This document shows positions 20,256 through 29,581 of a DNA stretch of 64,000 nucleotides, one piece after another. The DNA is taken from assembly GCA_008727115.1 (NCBI GenBank), contig CP044131.1, positions 3,472,001 to 3,536,000 on the forward strand, given 5' to 3'. Origin of the DNA: Comamonas testosteroni. Lineage in GTDB: Bacteria > Pseudomonadota > Gammaproteobacteria > Burkholderiales > Burkholderiaceae_C. The notes beneath the pieces are model-generated. The model saw nothing but the letters and a program-made list of their open reading frames with translations, did not search any database and was not told the DNA's origin. Each line of letters opens with the position of its first letter. The stretch's first letter is position 1. A program made the translations under genes and the position numbers.

Positions 20256-21227
20256 ATGGCAACTGCGAAGAAGACGGCCGCCAAGGCCACACCCGAGAAA
20301 AAGACACCTGCCAAGAAGGCGGCCGCGCCCAAGGCTGAAGCTGTGAAGAAGGCAGCTGCAACCAAGACTGCTGCCGCCCCCAAGGCTACAACGACCAAGG
20401 CTGCTCCAGCAAAGACTGCAGCCAAGGCTACTACCGCTAAGACAGCTACCAAGGCTGCAGCACCCAAGAAGACTGCAACCGCTGCCAAGGCCGCTCCTGC
20501 AAAGACCGCCGCCAAGGCTGCTGCACCCAAGAAGACTGCAACCGCTGCCAAGGCCGCTCCTGCAAAGACCGCCACCAAGGCTGCTGCACCCAAGAAGGCT
20601 GCAACCGCTGCCAAGGCCGCTCCTGCAAAGACCGCCGCCAAGGCTGCTGCACCCAAGAAGGCTGCAACCACTGCCAAGGCCGCTCCTGCAAAGACCGCCG
20701 CCAAGGCTGCTGCGCCCAAGAAGGCTGCAACCGCTGCTAAGGCCGCTCCTGCAAAGACCGCCGCCAAGGCTGCTGCACCCAAGAAGGCTGCAACTGCTGT
20801 TAAGGCCGCTCCTGCAAAGACCGCCGCCAAGGCTGCTGCCCCCAAGAAGACTGCAACTGCTGCCAAGGCCGCTCCTGCAAAGACCGCCACCAAGGCTGCT
20901 GCACCCAAGAAGGCTGCAACCGCTGCCAAGGCCGCTCCTGCAAAGACCGCCGCCAAGGCTGCTGCACCCAAGAAGGCTGCAACCACTGCCAAGGCCGCTC
21001 CTGCAAAGACCGCCGCCAAGGCTGCTGCGCCCAAGAAGGCTGCAACCGCTGCCAAGGCCGCTCCTGTGAAGGCAGCAGCAAAGAAGACTGCAGCCCCCCG
21101 CAAAACTGCGGCCAAAAAGGCTGCAGCTCCTGCACCAGCTCCTGTGACTGAAACAGCAGCACCCGTGGCTCAAACGCGCCTGGCTCCTCAAGCCGCCTGG
21201 CCCTTCCCCACGGGTAACAAGCCCTGA
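20256..21227 (+). CDS. Histone H1-like, lysine/alanine/proline-rich DNA-binding protein
   Basis: A 323-residue, extremely basic and low-complexity protein of the bacterial histone-H1-like/AlgP-like type, predicted to be disordered and to bind and condense DNA. After a 65-residue Lys/Ala-rich head, ten copies of a 21-residue unit (KAAAPKKxATAAKAAPAKTA plus one residue) follow. The tail changes to APAPAPVTETAAPVAQTRL and ends WPFPTGNKP. ATGs lie at 20253 and 20256; AAGGAG at 20244-20249 is better spaced for the second. It is bounded by a strong terminator. Copy number of such repeats usually varies between strains. Confidence 0.88.
   Translation: MATAKKTAAKATPEKKTPAKKAAAPKAEAVKKAAATKTAAAPKATTTKAAPAKTAAKATTAKTATKAAAPKKTATAAKAAPAKTAAKAAAPKKTATAAKAAPAKTATKAAAPKKAATAAKAAPAKTAAKAAAPKKAATTAKAAPAKTAAKAAAPKKAATAAKAAPAKTAAKAAAPKKAATAVKAAPAKTAAKAAAPKKTATAAKAAPAKTATKAAAPKKAATAAKAAPAKTAAKAAAPKKAATTAKAAPAKTAAKAAAPKKAATAAKAAPVKAAAKKTAAPRKTAAKKAAAPAPAPVTETAAPVAQTRLAPQAAWPFPTGNKP
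20453..21082 (+). repeat. 63-bp tandem repeat, about ten units, inside the histone-like gene
   Basis: Each unit encodes 21 residues. Units 7-10 repeat the variant pattern of units 2-5 (KTATAAK, the ACCACC variant, KAATTAK, KAATAAK) at an offset of 315 bases, so the array grew in part by duplication of a four- to five-unit block. Confidence 0.9.
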
Positions 21228-21251
21228 TAGGCTCGCTGACCTGAACGTCAT

Positions 21252-21290
21252 AAAAAAGCCCGGCTCTCTTGCGAGAGTCGGGCTTTTTTT
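21252..21290. terminator. Bidirectional terminator between the histone-like gene and the PfkB kinase
   Basis: AAAAAAGCCCGGCTCTC, loop TTGC, GAGAGTCGGGCTTTTTTT. The stem is about 11 base pairs with one G-T, and there are T tracts on both strands, serving both converging genes. Confidence 0.93.
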
Positions 21291-21325
21291 ACGAACTGCT
21301 GCAACTCACTGCAGCAGCATATCCA

Positions 21326-22225
21326 TCAGGGCTGAAAATTCAGCTGATAGTTTTGCGGGCCTCGGCTGGCAATCTTCAAGGCTCCCATGCGGTTGCCCAG
21401 CTCGGCACAGCGCACCAGCTCCCAGCCGCGCTCCAATCCAAACAGGAAGGCTCCTCGCCAGGCATCACCGCAGCCTGTGGGATCAACCACAGCCTCGGGC
21501 TTGACCGGTGCTACCAGTGTTTTTTTGCCTTGCTCCCAGACTTCGCAGCCTTCAGCACCCAGAGTCACGATCAGGCCGCGCACTTGCTGGGAGATCTGCT
21601 CGAAGCTCAAGCCTGTGCGCTCGCTCAGCATCTTGCCTTCGTAATCGTTCACAGCCACCCAGTCGGCTTGATCAATGAACACCTTGAGCTCATCACCATT
21701 GAACATGGGCAGGCCTTGGCCTGGATCGAATACAAACGGAATGCCTGCTGCCTTGAACTGGGCGGCATGGTCAATCATGGCCTGACGCCCATCGGGAGCC
21801 ACGATACCGACCTTGACCTCGGCTGCCATATCGGGCGTGATCTGGTTTTCGTGCGCCTGCATCATCGCACCAGGGTGGAAGGCCGTGATCTGGTTGTTAT
21901 CACGGTCCGTCATGATCATGCACTGCGCCGTATGCGTGTTCTGCAGCTGACCCACATGGCGCGTCTCAATGCCCAGCTCCTTGAAGCGCTGCACATAGTC
22001 AGCACCATCGCTGCCCACCATTGCCATGGGACGTGCATCGCCACCCAACAGCTTCAGGCTGTAGGCAATATTTCCGGCGCAACCACCAAAATCGCGACGC
22101 AGCGTGGGCACCAGAAATGACACATTCAGGATGTGCAGCTGGTCGGGAAGAATCTGGTCCGCAAAACGACCCTCGAAGGTCATGATGTTGTCGAATGCCA
22201 GCGATCCACAGATCAAAGCGGCCAT
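21326..22225 (-). CDS. PfkB-family carbohydrate/nucleoside kinase
   Basis: A 299-residue ribokinase-fold kinase. The substrate-side motif GGCAGNIAYSLKLLGGDA (47-64) and the C-terminal PfkB signature DPTGCGDAWRGAFLFG with catalytic Asp254 are both present. Betaproteobacterial relatives are often annotated as adenosine kinase or plain carbohydrate kinase; nothing here fixes the substrate. I start at MAALICGSLAFDN; the open frame runs upstream to 22297 but that stretch is not conserved in style. The DUF3426 gene ends 25 bases upstream on the same strand. Confidence 0.85.
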   Translation of the reverse strand: MAALICGSLAFDNIMTFEGRFADQILPDQLHILNVSFLVPTLRRDFGGCAGNIAYSLKLLGGDARPMAMVGSDGADYVQRFKELGIETRHVGQLQNTHTAQCMIMTDRDNNQITAFHPGAMMQAHENQITPDMAAEVKVGIVAPDGRQAMIDHAAQFKAAGIPFVFDPGQGLPMFNGDELKVFIDQADWVAVNDYEGKMLSERTGLSFEQISQQVRGLIVTLGAEGCEVWEQGKKTLVAPVKPEAVVDPTGCGDAWRGAFLFGLERGWELVRCAELGNRMGALKIASRGPQNYQLNFQP

Positions 22226-22250
22226 GGTGCTTTCTCTTTCAAAAATCAAA

Positions 22251-23363
22251 TCAGGGATAGAAAACCAGTGCCCTATAGCCCGCAACAGCAGCGTCAAGGC
22301 CCTGCACTTGCACAGGCACGTTCACGCTCCATTCTTCGCGGGCCCGCAGTTGTGGCGGGGCACCCAGAGGTTTCAGGTCAATCACGCGACGCAGCAAAGG
22401 CTTGTCCTGTGCGTCGGTCAAGGTCAGCTCGGCCATAGGAATGGCCACGGATACATCGGAGCGATTCTCCAGCGTCAGACTCCATTGATACTGATGAGCA
22501 TCGGCAAGCTGTTTGAAGCCCGACCCGCTGATCACCACATCGGCGATTTCACGGCGAGCCTGCAGCTCACAGCCTGCCAAGCGACAAGCTTGCTCCAGAG
22601 TCGGTGCCAGTGCAGGATATTGCGCAGCCAGCGCATCACGCTGCTGCCACGCATATTGACCTGCAACACCCGCCACGGCAACCAGCGACCCCAGCACCAG
22701 AACCACGCGCATACCTGCTGAATGCCAGAACGCCTTGCGGCGGGCTTGGCGCACAAAGCCTGGCTCATCACCAGCAGCAAGTCCGAGCTTATCGCCGTCC
22801 TCTGCTTCGACTTGCTGCGCTTCCTGAAGTGGCAGAGACTCGCCCTCATCAAAAGGGGCTGAGACATGAGATACATGAGCCAATACAGGCTCCCCTTGCG
22901 CAGCTTCGTCTTCACTTTCGCCCCAAGGCTTCGCCTGATCAGCGAATGAAGGCTTGGCCGTTGAAGGAGGTGCTTTCTCCGCCTCCGCCTCATCTTGCGC
23001 CTCGGCTATCTGCTCAGCCGCCTCCACATTGGTAAAGGCCATCGGCTCAGAATTTGAATCAAAGTGAGCCTCAGCCTTTTCAGGTGTTGAGCCAGCCGCT
23101 TCCAAAGAAGGAGCATCAAGCTGTGTTTCCACCGCCGGCGCCACCTCCTCAGTTGCCGGTATCACAGGCACCTCAGCCGGTACCGATGGATGCTCTGCAG
23201 CTTCTGCGTGCAGCAACTCATCGGGTACAGACTGCAAGTCCTGAGAGGCATCAAAGACAGCCTGGCACATTCCGCAGCGCACCCAGCCTTGCGAGATACG
23301 CAACTGATCCGCAACCACTTTGAAGCGGGTTCCACAGGAGGGGCAACGGGTGACTTGGCTCAT
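22251..23363 (-). CDS. Zinc-ribbon and DUF3426 domain membrane protein
   Basis: A 370-residue protein with an N-terminal MJ0042-type zinc ribbon (Cys7, Cys10, Cys30, Cys33 in RCPSCGTRF and VRCGMCQAVFDA). A long acidic, Ala/Glu/Pro-rich linker follows, then one membrane helix (VVLVLGSLVAVAGVAGQYAW, about 245-265) and a C-terminal DUF3426 domain (ALAPTLEQACRLAGCEL to the end). The domain pair is common next to prmA in Burkholderiales; its role is unknown, but the layout suggests a cytoplasmic zinc ribbon joined to a periplasmic domain. I start at MSQVTRCPSC. Codons differ little from the neighbours. Confidence 0.87.
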   Translation of the reverse strand: MSQVTRCPSCGTRFKVVADQLRISQGWVRCGMCQAVFDASQDLQSVPDELLHAEAAEHPSVPAEVPVIPATEEVAPAVETQLDAPSLEAAGSTPEKAEAHFDSNSEPMAFTNVEAAEQIAEAQDEAEAEKAPPSTAKPSFADQAKPWGESEDEAAQGEPVLAHVSHVSAPFDEGESLPLQEAQQVEAEDGDKLGLAAGDEPGFVRQARRKAFWHSAGMRVVLVLGSLVAVAGVAGQYAWQQRDALAAQYPALAPTLEQACRLAGCELQARREIADVVISGSGFKQLADAHQYQWSLTLENRSDVSVAIPMAELTLTDAQDKPLLRRVIDLKPLGAPPQLRAREEWSVNVPVQVQGLDAAVAGYRALVFYP

Positions 23364-23423
23364 CGGGATGCAATTGTAGGCAGCAACACCCCGCACACCA
23401 GCCGGTGCACGGGACAGGGGCAA

Positions 23424-24314
23424 TCAGTCAGCGCGCTGGGCCGTCATCAAAATCCAGCCATCTTCGCTATCGGCCACTTCGAGCTTGAGATAAGGCGCAT
23501 AAGCCTCCTTCAGCTCGTCAGCCTGGCGCTCCAGAATACCGGCCAGCACCAGGTGGCCACCCGCCTTCACGCGACCGCACAGCAGTGGCGCCAGCACCTT
23601 CAGGGGCGTGGCCAGAATATTGGCCAGCACCGTCTGGTACTCACCACCGGTGGCATCAGGCAGGCCTGCGTTGACCTCCACATGGTTGGCACTGGTGTTG
23701 TAGTTGGTGGATTCCACTGCGGCAGGATCGATATCCACCGCATCAATTTCGGTTGCACCGAACTTGGCTGCGCCAATGGCCAAAATACCCGAACCACAGC
23801 CGTAATCCAGCGTGCGACCCAGTGCCCCCTTGGGCTGGCGTGCAATCCAGCGCAAGCACATGCGGGTAGTCGGGTGGGTGCCGGTGCCAAAGGCCAGTCC
23901 GGGATCCAGGCGAATGCTGACCTTGGCCTGCTCTGGCAGCTCATGCCAGGTGGGTACGATCCAGAACTCGGGTGTGATTTCCACAGGCTCGAACTGCGAC
24001 TGCGTCAAACGCACCCAGTCCTGCTCAGGCACAGGTTTGACAGCCAGCACCTTGCAACCTTCAAAGAAGTCCTGCAGTTGCAGCAGCGTGCGCGCTTCCA
24101 CGGCCTTGGCTTCATCGGGATACAAGGCAATCACACGGCTGCGGTTCCAGCCGCCCTTGGGGGCGGGCATGCCGGGCTCACCAAACAGAGCCTGCTCTGC
24201 ATCGGTCTGTGCATCGGCATCTTCGACGGACACGCTCAATGCATCCAGTGCATCCAGCGCTTCGCTAATGGTTTCGACCCGGTCTTCGGGACACATCAGG
24301 CTCAGCTCAAACAT
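23424..24314 (-). CDS. prmA: Ribosomal protein L11 methyltransferase PrmA
   Basis: A 296-residue SAM-dependent methyltransferase that trimethylates ribosomal protein L11. The N-terminal substrate-recognition domain covers about 1-60; the methyltransferase core has GTGTHPTT (143-150), the SAM loop LDYGCGSGILAI (169-180), VDIDPAAV and the NILA motif (LANILATPL). I use the ATG giving MFELSLMCPED, the family N terminus; upstream in-frame ATGs would add 17 residues. Order accC-prmA-DUF3426 on one strand suggests co-transcription. Confidence 0.93.
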   Translation of the reverse strand: MFELSLMCPEDRVETISEALDALDALSVSVEDADAQTDAEQALFGEPGMPAPKGGWNRSRVIALYPDEAKAVEARTLLQLQDFFEGCKVLAVKPVPEQDWVRLTQSQFEPVEITPEFWIVPTWHELPEQAKVSIRLDPGLAFGTGTHPTTRMCLRWIARQPKGALGRTLDYGCGSGILAIGAAKFGATEIDAVDIDPAAVESTNYNTSANHVEVNAGLPDATGGEYQTVLANILATPLKVLAPLLCGRVKAGGHLVLAGILERQADELKEAYAPYLKLEVADSEDGWILMTAQRAD

Positions 24315-24461
24315 GGCCATCCTTTCTTGCAACTGCAGCGCTCCCATCAGCTTGATGCCTGACAAAGCAGCCGTGGCAGTTGTACTTTCCTGAAAAACGA
24401 AAATGCTGGCCTCCGTTTCCAGAGGCCAGCATGGGAACTTAGAGCGGCAAGGCTCCTGATC

Positions 24462-25820
24462 TCATCGCTTGTTGGTATTGCGATGCGTCAGCCACTCTTC
24501 CAGGTAGTGGATGTTGGTGCCGCCTTCCATGAACTTGGAGTCGACCATCAGATCCTGGTGCAGCGGGATATTGGTGTTGATACCTTCCACCACGGTCTCC
24601 AGCAAGGCCGTACGCATGCGGGCCATGGCCTGCTCACGCGTGTCGCCGTACGTGATGATCTTGCCGATCATGGAGTCGTAGTTAGGGGGCACAAAGTAGT
24701 TGTTGTACACGTGGGTGTCCACGCGCACGCCAGGACCACCGGGTGCATGCCACATGGAGATGCGACCGGGCGAAGGAATGAACTTGTAAGGGTCCTCAGC
24801 GTTCACACGGCACTCGATAGCGTGTCCCTTGAACTCAACCTGACGCTGGGTAAAGGGCAGCTTTTCGCCCGCAGCGATCATGATCTGGGTACGCACGATG
24901 TCGATGCCCGTGATCAGCTCGGTGATGGGGTGCTCCACCTGCACGCGGGTGTTCATTTCAATGAAATAGAACTCGCCGTTTTCGTACAGGAACTCGAAGG
25001 TACCCGCACCGCGATAACCGATCTTCTTGCAGGCCGCAGCGCAGCGCTCACCAATCTTCTCGATCAGGCGGCGTGGAATGCCTGGGGCCGGCGCTTCTTC
25101 GATCACCTTCTGGTGGCGACGCTGCATGGAGCAGTCGCGCTCGCCCAGGTACACGGCGCTCTTGTGCGTATCGGCCAGAACCTGAATTTCCACGTGACGT
25201 GGATTTTGCAGGTACTTTTCCATGTAGACGGCAGGATTGCCGAAAGCAGCACCGGCTTCCGCCTTGGTCATCTGCACGGCATTGACCAACGCAGCCTCGG
25301 TGTGCACCACACGCATACCGCGACCACCGCCGCCACCCGATGCCTTGATGATCACAGGGTAGCCAATGGTCTTGGCAATACGCTTGATGAGCACAGGATC
25401 GTCAGGCAGCTCACCATCAGAGCCCGGCACGCAGGGCACGCCAGCCTTGATCATGGCTTGCTTGGCCGAGACCTTGTCACCCATGGTGCGGATGTTCTCG
25501 GGAGTCGGGCCAATAAAAGTGAAGCCGCTCTTTTCCACACGCTCGGCAAAGTCGGCGTTCTCGGACAAGAAGCCGTAGCCAGGGTGGATGGCCTCAGCAT
25601 CTGTCACCTCTGCCGCCGAGATGATGGCGGGCATATTCAGGTAGGACAGAGGAGAAGGCGCGGGGCCAATACACACGGCCTCATCGGCCAGCTTGACGTA
25701 CTTGGCATCACGGTCGGCTTCGGAATACACCATCACCGCCTTGATACCCAGTTCACGGCAAGCGCGCTGGATGCGCAGGGCGATTTCACCCCGGTTGGCA
25801 ACCAAAATTTTCTTAAACAT
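24462..25820 (-). CDS. accC: Biotin carboxylase subunit of acetyl-CoA carboxylase
   Basis: A 452-residue enzyme that carboxylates the biotin on AccB with ATP and bicarbonate, the first step of fatty acid synthesis. It starts at the conserved [16 protein letters not shown]. The ATP-grasp domain has the glycine-rich loop [12 protein letters not shown], and the catalytic region has [14 protein letters not shown]. An upstream in-frame extension to 25901 is not family-like. accB lies upstream on the same strand, 124 bases away, as an accBC pair. Confidence 0.97.
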   Translation of the reverse strand: MFKKILVANRGEIALRIQRACRELGIKAVMVYSEADRDAKYVKLADEAVCIGPAPSPLSYLNMPAIISAAEVTDAEAIHPGYGFLSENADFAERVEKSGFTFIGPTPENIRTMGDKVSAKQAMIKAGVPCVPGSDGELPDDPVLIKRIAKTIGYPVIIKASGGGGGRGMRVVHTEAALVNAVQMTKAEAGAAFGNPAVYMEKYLQNPRHVEIQVLADTHKSAVYLGERDCSMQRRHQKVIEEAPAPGIPRRLIEKIGERCAAACKKIGYRGAGTFEFLYENGEFYFIEMNTRVQVEHPITELITGIDIVRTQIMIAAGEKLPFTQRQVEFKGHAIECRVNAEDPYKFIPSPGRISMWHAPGGPGVRVDTHVYNNYFVPPNYDSMIGKIITYGDTREQAMARMRTALLETVVEGINTNIPLHQDLMVDSKFMEGGTNIHYLEEWLTHRNTNKR

Positions 25821-25944
25821 GAAGTTCCTCGCAGCTTGTTGCCTGTGCCTCGGCACGGACCACTGCCAATGACTCAGTCGCGCAGCCTTCGGCCAACGCA
25901 CCTAGGCGCTGCAGTGCTTGGTGCATGCAACGCCTCATGATCTA

Positions 25945-26403
25945 TCACTCGATCACGAACAGAGGCTGACCGTATTCCACAGCCTGACCGTTTTCGCCCA
26001 GAACGCGAACGATGGTGCCGCTCTTGTCGGCTTCAATTTCGTTGAGGATCTTCATGGCTTCAACGATGCAGATCGTTTCGCCTTCCTTGACCTGGCTGCC
26101 AACATCCACAAAGGGCTTGGCGCCGGGGCTGGAGGCACGGTAGAACGTACCCACCATCGGAGACTTGACCACATGGCCTTCAACGGCTGCAGCAGGTGTT
26201 GCAGCGGCGGCGGCAGCCACAGGAGCTGCAGCAACGGGAGCGGCCATCACAGGAGCAGCTTGCACGGGCGCTGCAACGTATTGGTGAACCACACCTTCGC
26301 TCTTGACGATACGGACCTTGCCCTCTGCTTCGGTGATCTCCAGTTCCGAAACATTCGATTCGGACACCAGGTCAATGAGGGTCTTGAGTTTTCGCAAATC
26401 CAT
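25945..26403 (-). CDS. accB: Biotin carboxyl carrier protein of acetyl-CoA carboxylase
   Basis: A 152-residue carrier. The N-terminal domain ([23 protein letters not shown]) is followed by a flexible Ala/Pro linker (about 43-75) and the biotinyl domain (about 76-152). Lys118 in EAMKILNEI is the biotinylation site; the usual second Met of EAMKM is Ile here, which is common in betaproteobacteria. A thumb-like [17 protein letters not shown] is present. It works with AccC directly downstream. Confidence 0.96.
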   Translation of the reverse strand: MDLRKLKTLIDLVSESNVSELEITEAEGKVRIVKSEGVVHQYVAAPVQAAPVMAAPVAAAPVAAAAAATPAAAVEGHVVKSPMVGTFYRASSPGAKPFVDVGSQVKEGETICIVEAMKILNEIEADKSGTIVRVLGENGQAVEYGQPLFVIE

Positions 26404-26550
26404 GGGAGCTCCAGCGACTTATTTCTAAACAGGGCGCGAATTTACCTCAAATTCGCCCTTCTGCGTGCATTGGCGCATATTTTTCAACAACGTCGCCATG
26501 GAATTTGGTTACCTACACTTTTCTGACGACAAGAGCAATGCTCATTCGCT

Positions 26551-27102
26551 CTATTTGCTCCAATTTGCCAGATCTTCGCTGGAAAGCTCGCCTATTTTAC
26601 GTTGCCTGATTTGTCCCTTCGCATCGAAGAGTACCGTGAACGGCAGTCCCCCTTGCAGGTTTCCCAAGGATCGCGTCAGGCTCAGCCCTCCTTGCATGCT
26701 GATACCGACTGGAAACTGCACTGGTTGACGCTGCAAAAATCGCTGCACAGCCTCGCTTTTATCAACCGCCAGACCCACAACCTGAATGCCATGACGGCCC
26801 TGGCTGAGCGCAAATTCACTGAGCATGGGAAGCTCTTTGACACAGGGTGGACACCAGGTAGCCCAGAAGTTCAGTAGCAATGGGCGCCCCTTGAAGTCTG
26901 CCATGGTGAAGGGCTTGCCGTCAGGGGTTTCAAGAACCTGAGCCCATAACTGCGCTTCTGCACCCGACTCCATCGCTTGCGGCTCGCTTCTGCGCCACGC
27001 CACGCCGGCTCCCACCGCAGCAGCGACGACTGCCACCGAGCCCGTCAACCACATTCGGCGCGAGCGATCTGTCGCTTTGTTCTCAGAGGTGTTTTCACTC
27101 AT
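26551..27102 (-). CDS. TlpA-family thioredoxin-like thiol-disulfide reductase
   Basis: A 183-residue membrane-anchored protein. Residues 17-36 form an N-terminal signal anchor, and the thioredoxin fold faces the periplasm with the active-site WCPPC (Cys84, Cys87) in LLNFWATWCPPCVKELP and cis-Pro in GGLPFTVLFD. It belongs to the TlpA/ResA/CcmG superfamily; the target is not identifiable from sequence. I start at MSENTSENK; upstream frame extends to 27168. Its start overlaps the end of the next upstream gene by eight bases, so the pair is coupled. Confidence 0.9.
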   Translation of the reverse strand: MSENTSENKATDRSRRMWLTGSVAVVAAAVGAGVAWRRSEPQAMESGAEAQLWAQVLETPDGKPFTMADFKGRPLLLNFWATWCPPCVKELPMLSEFALSQGRHGIQVVGLAVDKSEAVQRFLQRQPVQFPVGISMQGGLSLTRSLGNLQGGLPFTVLFDAKGQIRQRKIGELSSEDLANWSK

Positions 27103-27697
27103 CTCGGCTTTCCTCCAGCAGCTTTCGCAAGGCGTTGGCATCTCCGCGTGGGCTGCGCCCCTGAGCATCAGGCTTCATGGCTCCGCGCATGTCGTCATGG
27201 TCATAGACCATCAGATGCACGCCAACGCTTTCATTAATAGGCTTACATAACGCATGGATGGACAAGGCCTCTACCGGCTTCCCCTGAAAGCCCGTCACCG
27301 TGCTTGGCTCGTACTGCACATGGTTGTTGATCAAGGCAATTTCTGCCGACTTAGGGTCATCACAGAACAGCTGCAGATAAATATCCGACAGCCTTGTGGC
27401 CGTGCCGCGCCAGACGGCTCCCGCCAGGTGCGGGCGAAACTCCTGCAGTCTGTCCATCCAGACCAGCGCCAGCTCGCGCAGCGCCTGCAGCTCCCTAGGC
27501 TGCGTGTCGCTGCAAAACAGCTCTATATATTCACGTACGGCCGCTTCCAGCAGATCGTTGTCAGGCAGGGCTGTGCGCGAAGGCAAACCCAGCTGACGTA
27601 CCGCTCGATGCTTGGCAGGGCCCCATTCCAGCCCCTCTTCCACCACGATTCGAGCCGCTGTTTGAGCGATTTCAGCAGTCACGTTATCCATACTCAT
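27095..27697 (-). CDS. Conserved protein of unknown function beside mpl
   Basis: About 200 residues, soluble, mixed helical composition without a recognised motif, signal peptide or membrane segment. The C terminus is charged (MRGAMKPDAQGRSPRGDANALRKL split). I chose MSMDNVTAEIAQ as start; MDNV two codons later is equally possible, and the frame is open to 27799. It overlaps the TlpA-like gene by eight bases and is divergent from mpl. I believe homologs exist next to mpl in related genomes, sometimes mislabelled as a Mur ligase, but it has no P-loop or ligase motif, so I assign no function. Confidence 0.75.
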   Translation of the reverse strand: MSMDNVTAEIAQTAARIVVEEGLEWGPAKHRAVRQLGLPSRTALPDNDLLEAAVREYIELFCSDTQPRELQALRELALVWMDRLQEFRPHLAGAVWRGTATRLSDIYLQLFCDDPKSAEIALINNHVQYEPSTVTGFQGKPVEALSIHALCKPINESVGVHLMVYDHDDMRGAMKPDAQGRSPRGDANALRKLLEESRDE

Positions 27698-27839
27698 AGC
27701 CCAATTCCATCGCGCCCACCGCAGCAGACGCGGCAGGTCATGCAGGCATTGTGGCTCAGATGAATACAGGCCTTGAATGGCCGTACCGAATGGGCGCATT
27801 TGGAGTTTGTAGCCGCTTACCTCTGCTAACCGTTTACTT

Positions 27840-27925
27840 TTGATAGCTGCCTGCGCTTGACCTACCTAATATCCAAAGAGAAATTACCTTGAAATGCCCA
27901 TGAATCGAGCGCAAGCAGCTATCAA
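27840..27925. repeat. Palindromic copy of the comamonad GATAGC/GCGCTTG repeat
   Basis: TTGATAGCTGCCTGCGCTTGA (27840-27860, 21 bases described by its ends TTGATAGC and GCGCTTGA) is mirrored by TCGAGCGCAAGCAGCTATCA at 27905-27924. The arms enclose about 45 bases, between the hypothetical gene and mpl. It is the longest copy in the window and can fold into a cruciform. Confidence 0.8.
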
Positions 27926-28008
27926 TTTGACAAGAAACGTAACCACAGAGCTTGCTGCAGCCCATGGCTCGCATCCAGGCCATACGGGCAAACGTAGAAT
28001 CCCCGCCC

Positions 28009-29415
28009 ATGCACATACATATTCTGGGCATTTGCGGCACCTTCATGGGAGGTCTGGCCGCCTTGGCACGTGAAGCCGGCCACAAAGTCACGGGTTGCGA
28101 TGCGGGCGTCTACCCGCCGATGAGCGACCAGTTGCGTCAGCTCGGCATTGAGCTGATCGAAGGCTACGGCGTCGATCAGATCGCGCTCAAGCCTGATATG
28201 TATGTGATCGGCAACGTCGTCAGCCGCAAGCGCCTGCCCGACGGCTCGCCCAAATTTCCGTTGATGGAAGCCATTCTGGACACGGGCGCCGCCTACACCA
28301 GCGGCCCGCAATGGCTGGCCGAGCATGTGCTGCACGGCCGCCATGTGCTGGCAGTGGCCGGCACGCATGGCAAGACCACCACCACGTCCATGCTGACCTG
28401 GGTGCTGGAATGCGCCGGACTGCAACCGGGCTTTCTGGTCGGCGGCGTGCCGCTGGACTTCGGCGTCTCCGCCCGTCTGGGTGCCTCTCAACGCCCAGCC
28501 ACCGGCCCAGGCCCCGTCGGCAACAAGCCTGTGTTTGTGATTGAAGCAGATGAGTACGACACCGCCTTCTTCGACAAACGCAGCAAGTTTGTGCATTACC
28601 GCCCACGCACAGCCGTGCTCAACAACCTGGAGTTTGATCACGCCGACATCTTTGATGATCTGGCCGCTATCGAGCGCCAATTCCACCACCTGATCCGCAC
28701 CGTACCCTCCACAGGCCGCGTGGTGGCCAACGGTCTGGAAGAAAGCCTGACCCGCGTACTGAGTCAGGGCTGCTGGAGCGAAGTGCGCAATTTCGGCTCC
28801 GCTGTCAGCGATTTCAGCGCCGAAGGCGACCCCAGCAATTTTGCCGTGCTGCACCATGGCAAAAAAGTGGCACAACTGAACTGGAGCCTGACAGGCACAC
28901 ACAACCAGCTCAACGCACTGGCAGCCATTGCCGCGGCTGACCACCTGGGCGTTAGCGCCGAAGTGGCTTGCGAAGCCCTGTCGCGCTTTCAGAACGTCAA
29001 GCGCCGTATGGAGCTGCGCGGCACCGTCAACGGCATCGATGTCTATGACGACTTTGCACATCACCCCACGGCCATTCGCACCACGCTGGACGGCCTGCGC
29101 CGCAAGATTGGCCCCGATGCCCGCATCCTGGCCGTCTTTGAGCCACGCAGCAACACCATGAAACTGGGTACCATGAAAAGCCAGCTGCCCTGGTCGCTGG
29201 AAAGCGCCGACCTGTCCTTTTGCCACACCGCTGGCCTGGACTGGGACGCCGCCGAAGCCTTGCAGCCCATGGGCGAACACGCCAAGGTGGCTGACAACAT
29301 CGATACCCTTTTGCAGCAAGTCACTGCAGCGGCACGGCCTGGCGACACCATCGTCTGCATGAGCAACGGCGGCTTTGGCGGAATCCACGCCAAGCTGCTG
29401 GAAGCGCTGAAGTAA
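28009..29415 (+). CDS. mpl: Mpl, UDP-N-acetylmuramate:tripeptide ligase
   Basis: A 468-residue cytoplasmic Mur-ligase-family enzyme that attaches recycled L-Ala-gamma-D-Glu-mDAP to UDP-MurNAc. It has the N-terminal MHIHILGICGTFMGGLA (Mpl hallmark), P-loop [13 protein letters not shown] (117-129), EADEYDTAFFDKRSKF and DDFAHHPTAIRTTL. I start at MHIHILG; an upstream ATG at 27952 lies close to the repeat and is unlikely. It complements AmpD in the same window for peptidoglycan recycling. A strong terminator follows. Confidence 0.96.
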   Translation: MHIHILGICGTFMGGLAALAREAGHKVTGCDAGVYPPMSDQLRQLGIELIEGYGVDQIALKPDMYVIGNVVSRKRLPDGSPKFPLMEAILDTGAAYTSGPQWLAEHVLHGRHVLAVAGTHGKTTTTSMLTWVLECAGLQPGFLVGGVPLDFGVSARLGASQRPATGPGPVGNKPVFVIEADEYDTAFFDKRSKFVHYRPRTAVLNNLEFDHADIFDDLAAIERQFHHLIRTVPSTGRVVANGLEESLTRVLSQGCWSEVRNFGSAVSDFSAEGDPSNFAVLHHGKKVAQLNWSLTGTHNQLNALAAIAAADHLGVSAEVACEALSRFQNVKRRMELRGTVNGIDVYDDFAHHPTAIRTTLDGLRRKIGPDARILAVFEPRSNTMKLGTMKSQLPWSLESADLSFCHTAGLDWDAAEALQPMGEHAKVADNIDTLLQQVTAAARPGDTIVCMSNGGFGGIHAKLLEALK

Positions 29416-29439
29416 AGCCAGAGCCCACAACGGAAACAA

Positions 29440-29467
29440 AAAATGCCCGCTTTTAGCGGGCATTTTT
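29440..29467. terminator. Terminator behind mpl
   Basis: AAAATGCCCGCTTTTAGCGG followed by GCATTTTT: a 9-base stem (ATGCCCGCT/AGCGGGCAT) with a 3-base loop and T/A tracts on both sides. It can also act on leftward transcription from the gene at 29.6 kb. Confidence 0.92.
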
Positions 29468-29495
29468 ATCAACAGCCTTTAAAACTGACGCACTC

Positions 29496-29578
29496 CAAGC
29501 AAGGGCCGCCCCGCAGCGAAGGCATCGTTCCCCTCCGCGAAGCAGAGAGGGGGAAGCGGCAAAGCCGCTCAGGGGGTG
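29496..29578 (-). repeat. Post-stop double-hairpin repeat, copy 3
   Basis: Read on the minus strand, it starts three bases after the stop of the 29.6-kb hypothetical gene: CCCCCTGAGCGGCTTTGCCG, CTTCCCCCTCTC...GAGGGGAACGATGCC, ending GGGGCGGCCCTTGCTTGGAG. Confidence 0.82.
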
Positions 29579-29581
29579 CTG

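Noticed and set aside
20453..21082. Regular repeat array resembling CRISPR spacing
   Set aside because: The repeats are contiguous 63-base coding units with no unique spacers and encode a conserved low-complexity protein.
20084..21115. Long Ala/Val/Phe-rich frame antisense to the histone-like gene
   Set aside because: Produced by the 63-bp repeat read backwards; repeated AAFLGAAALAAVFAGAAL is an artefact of composition, not a membrane protein.
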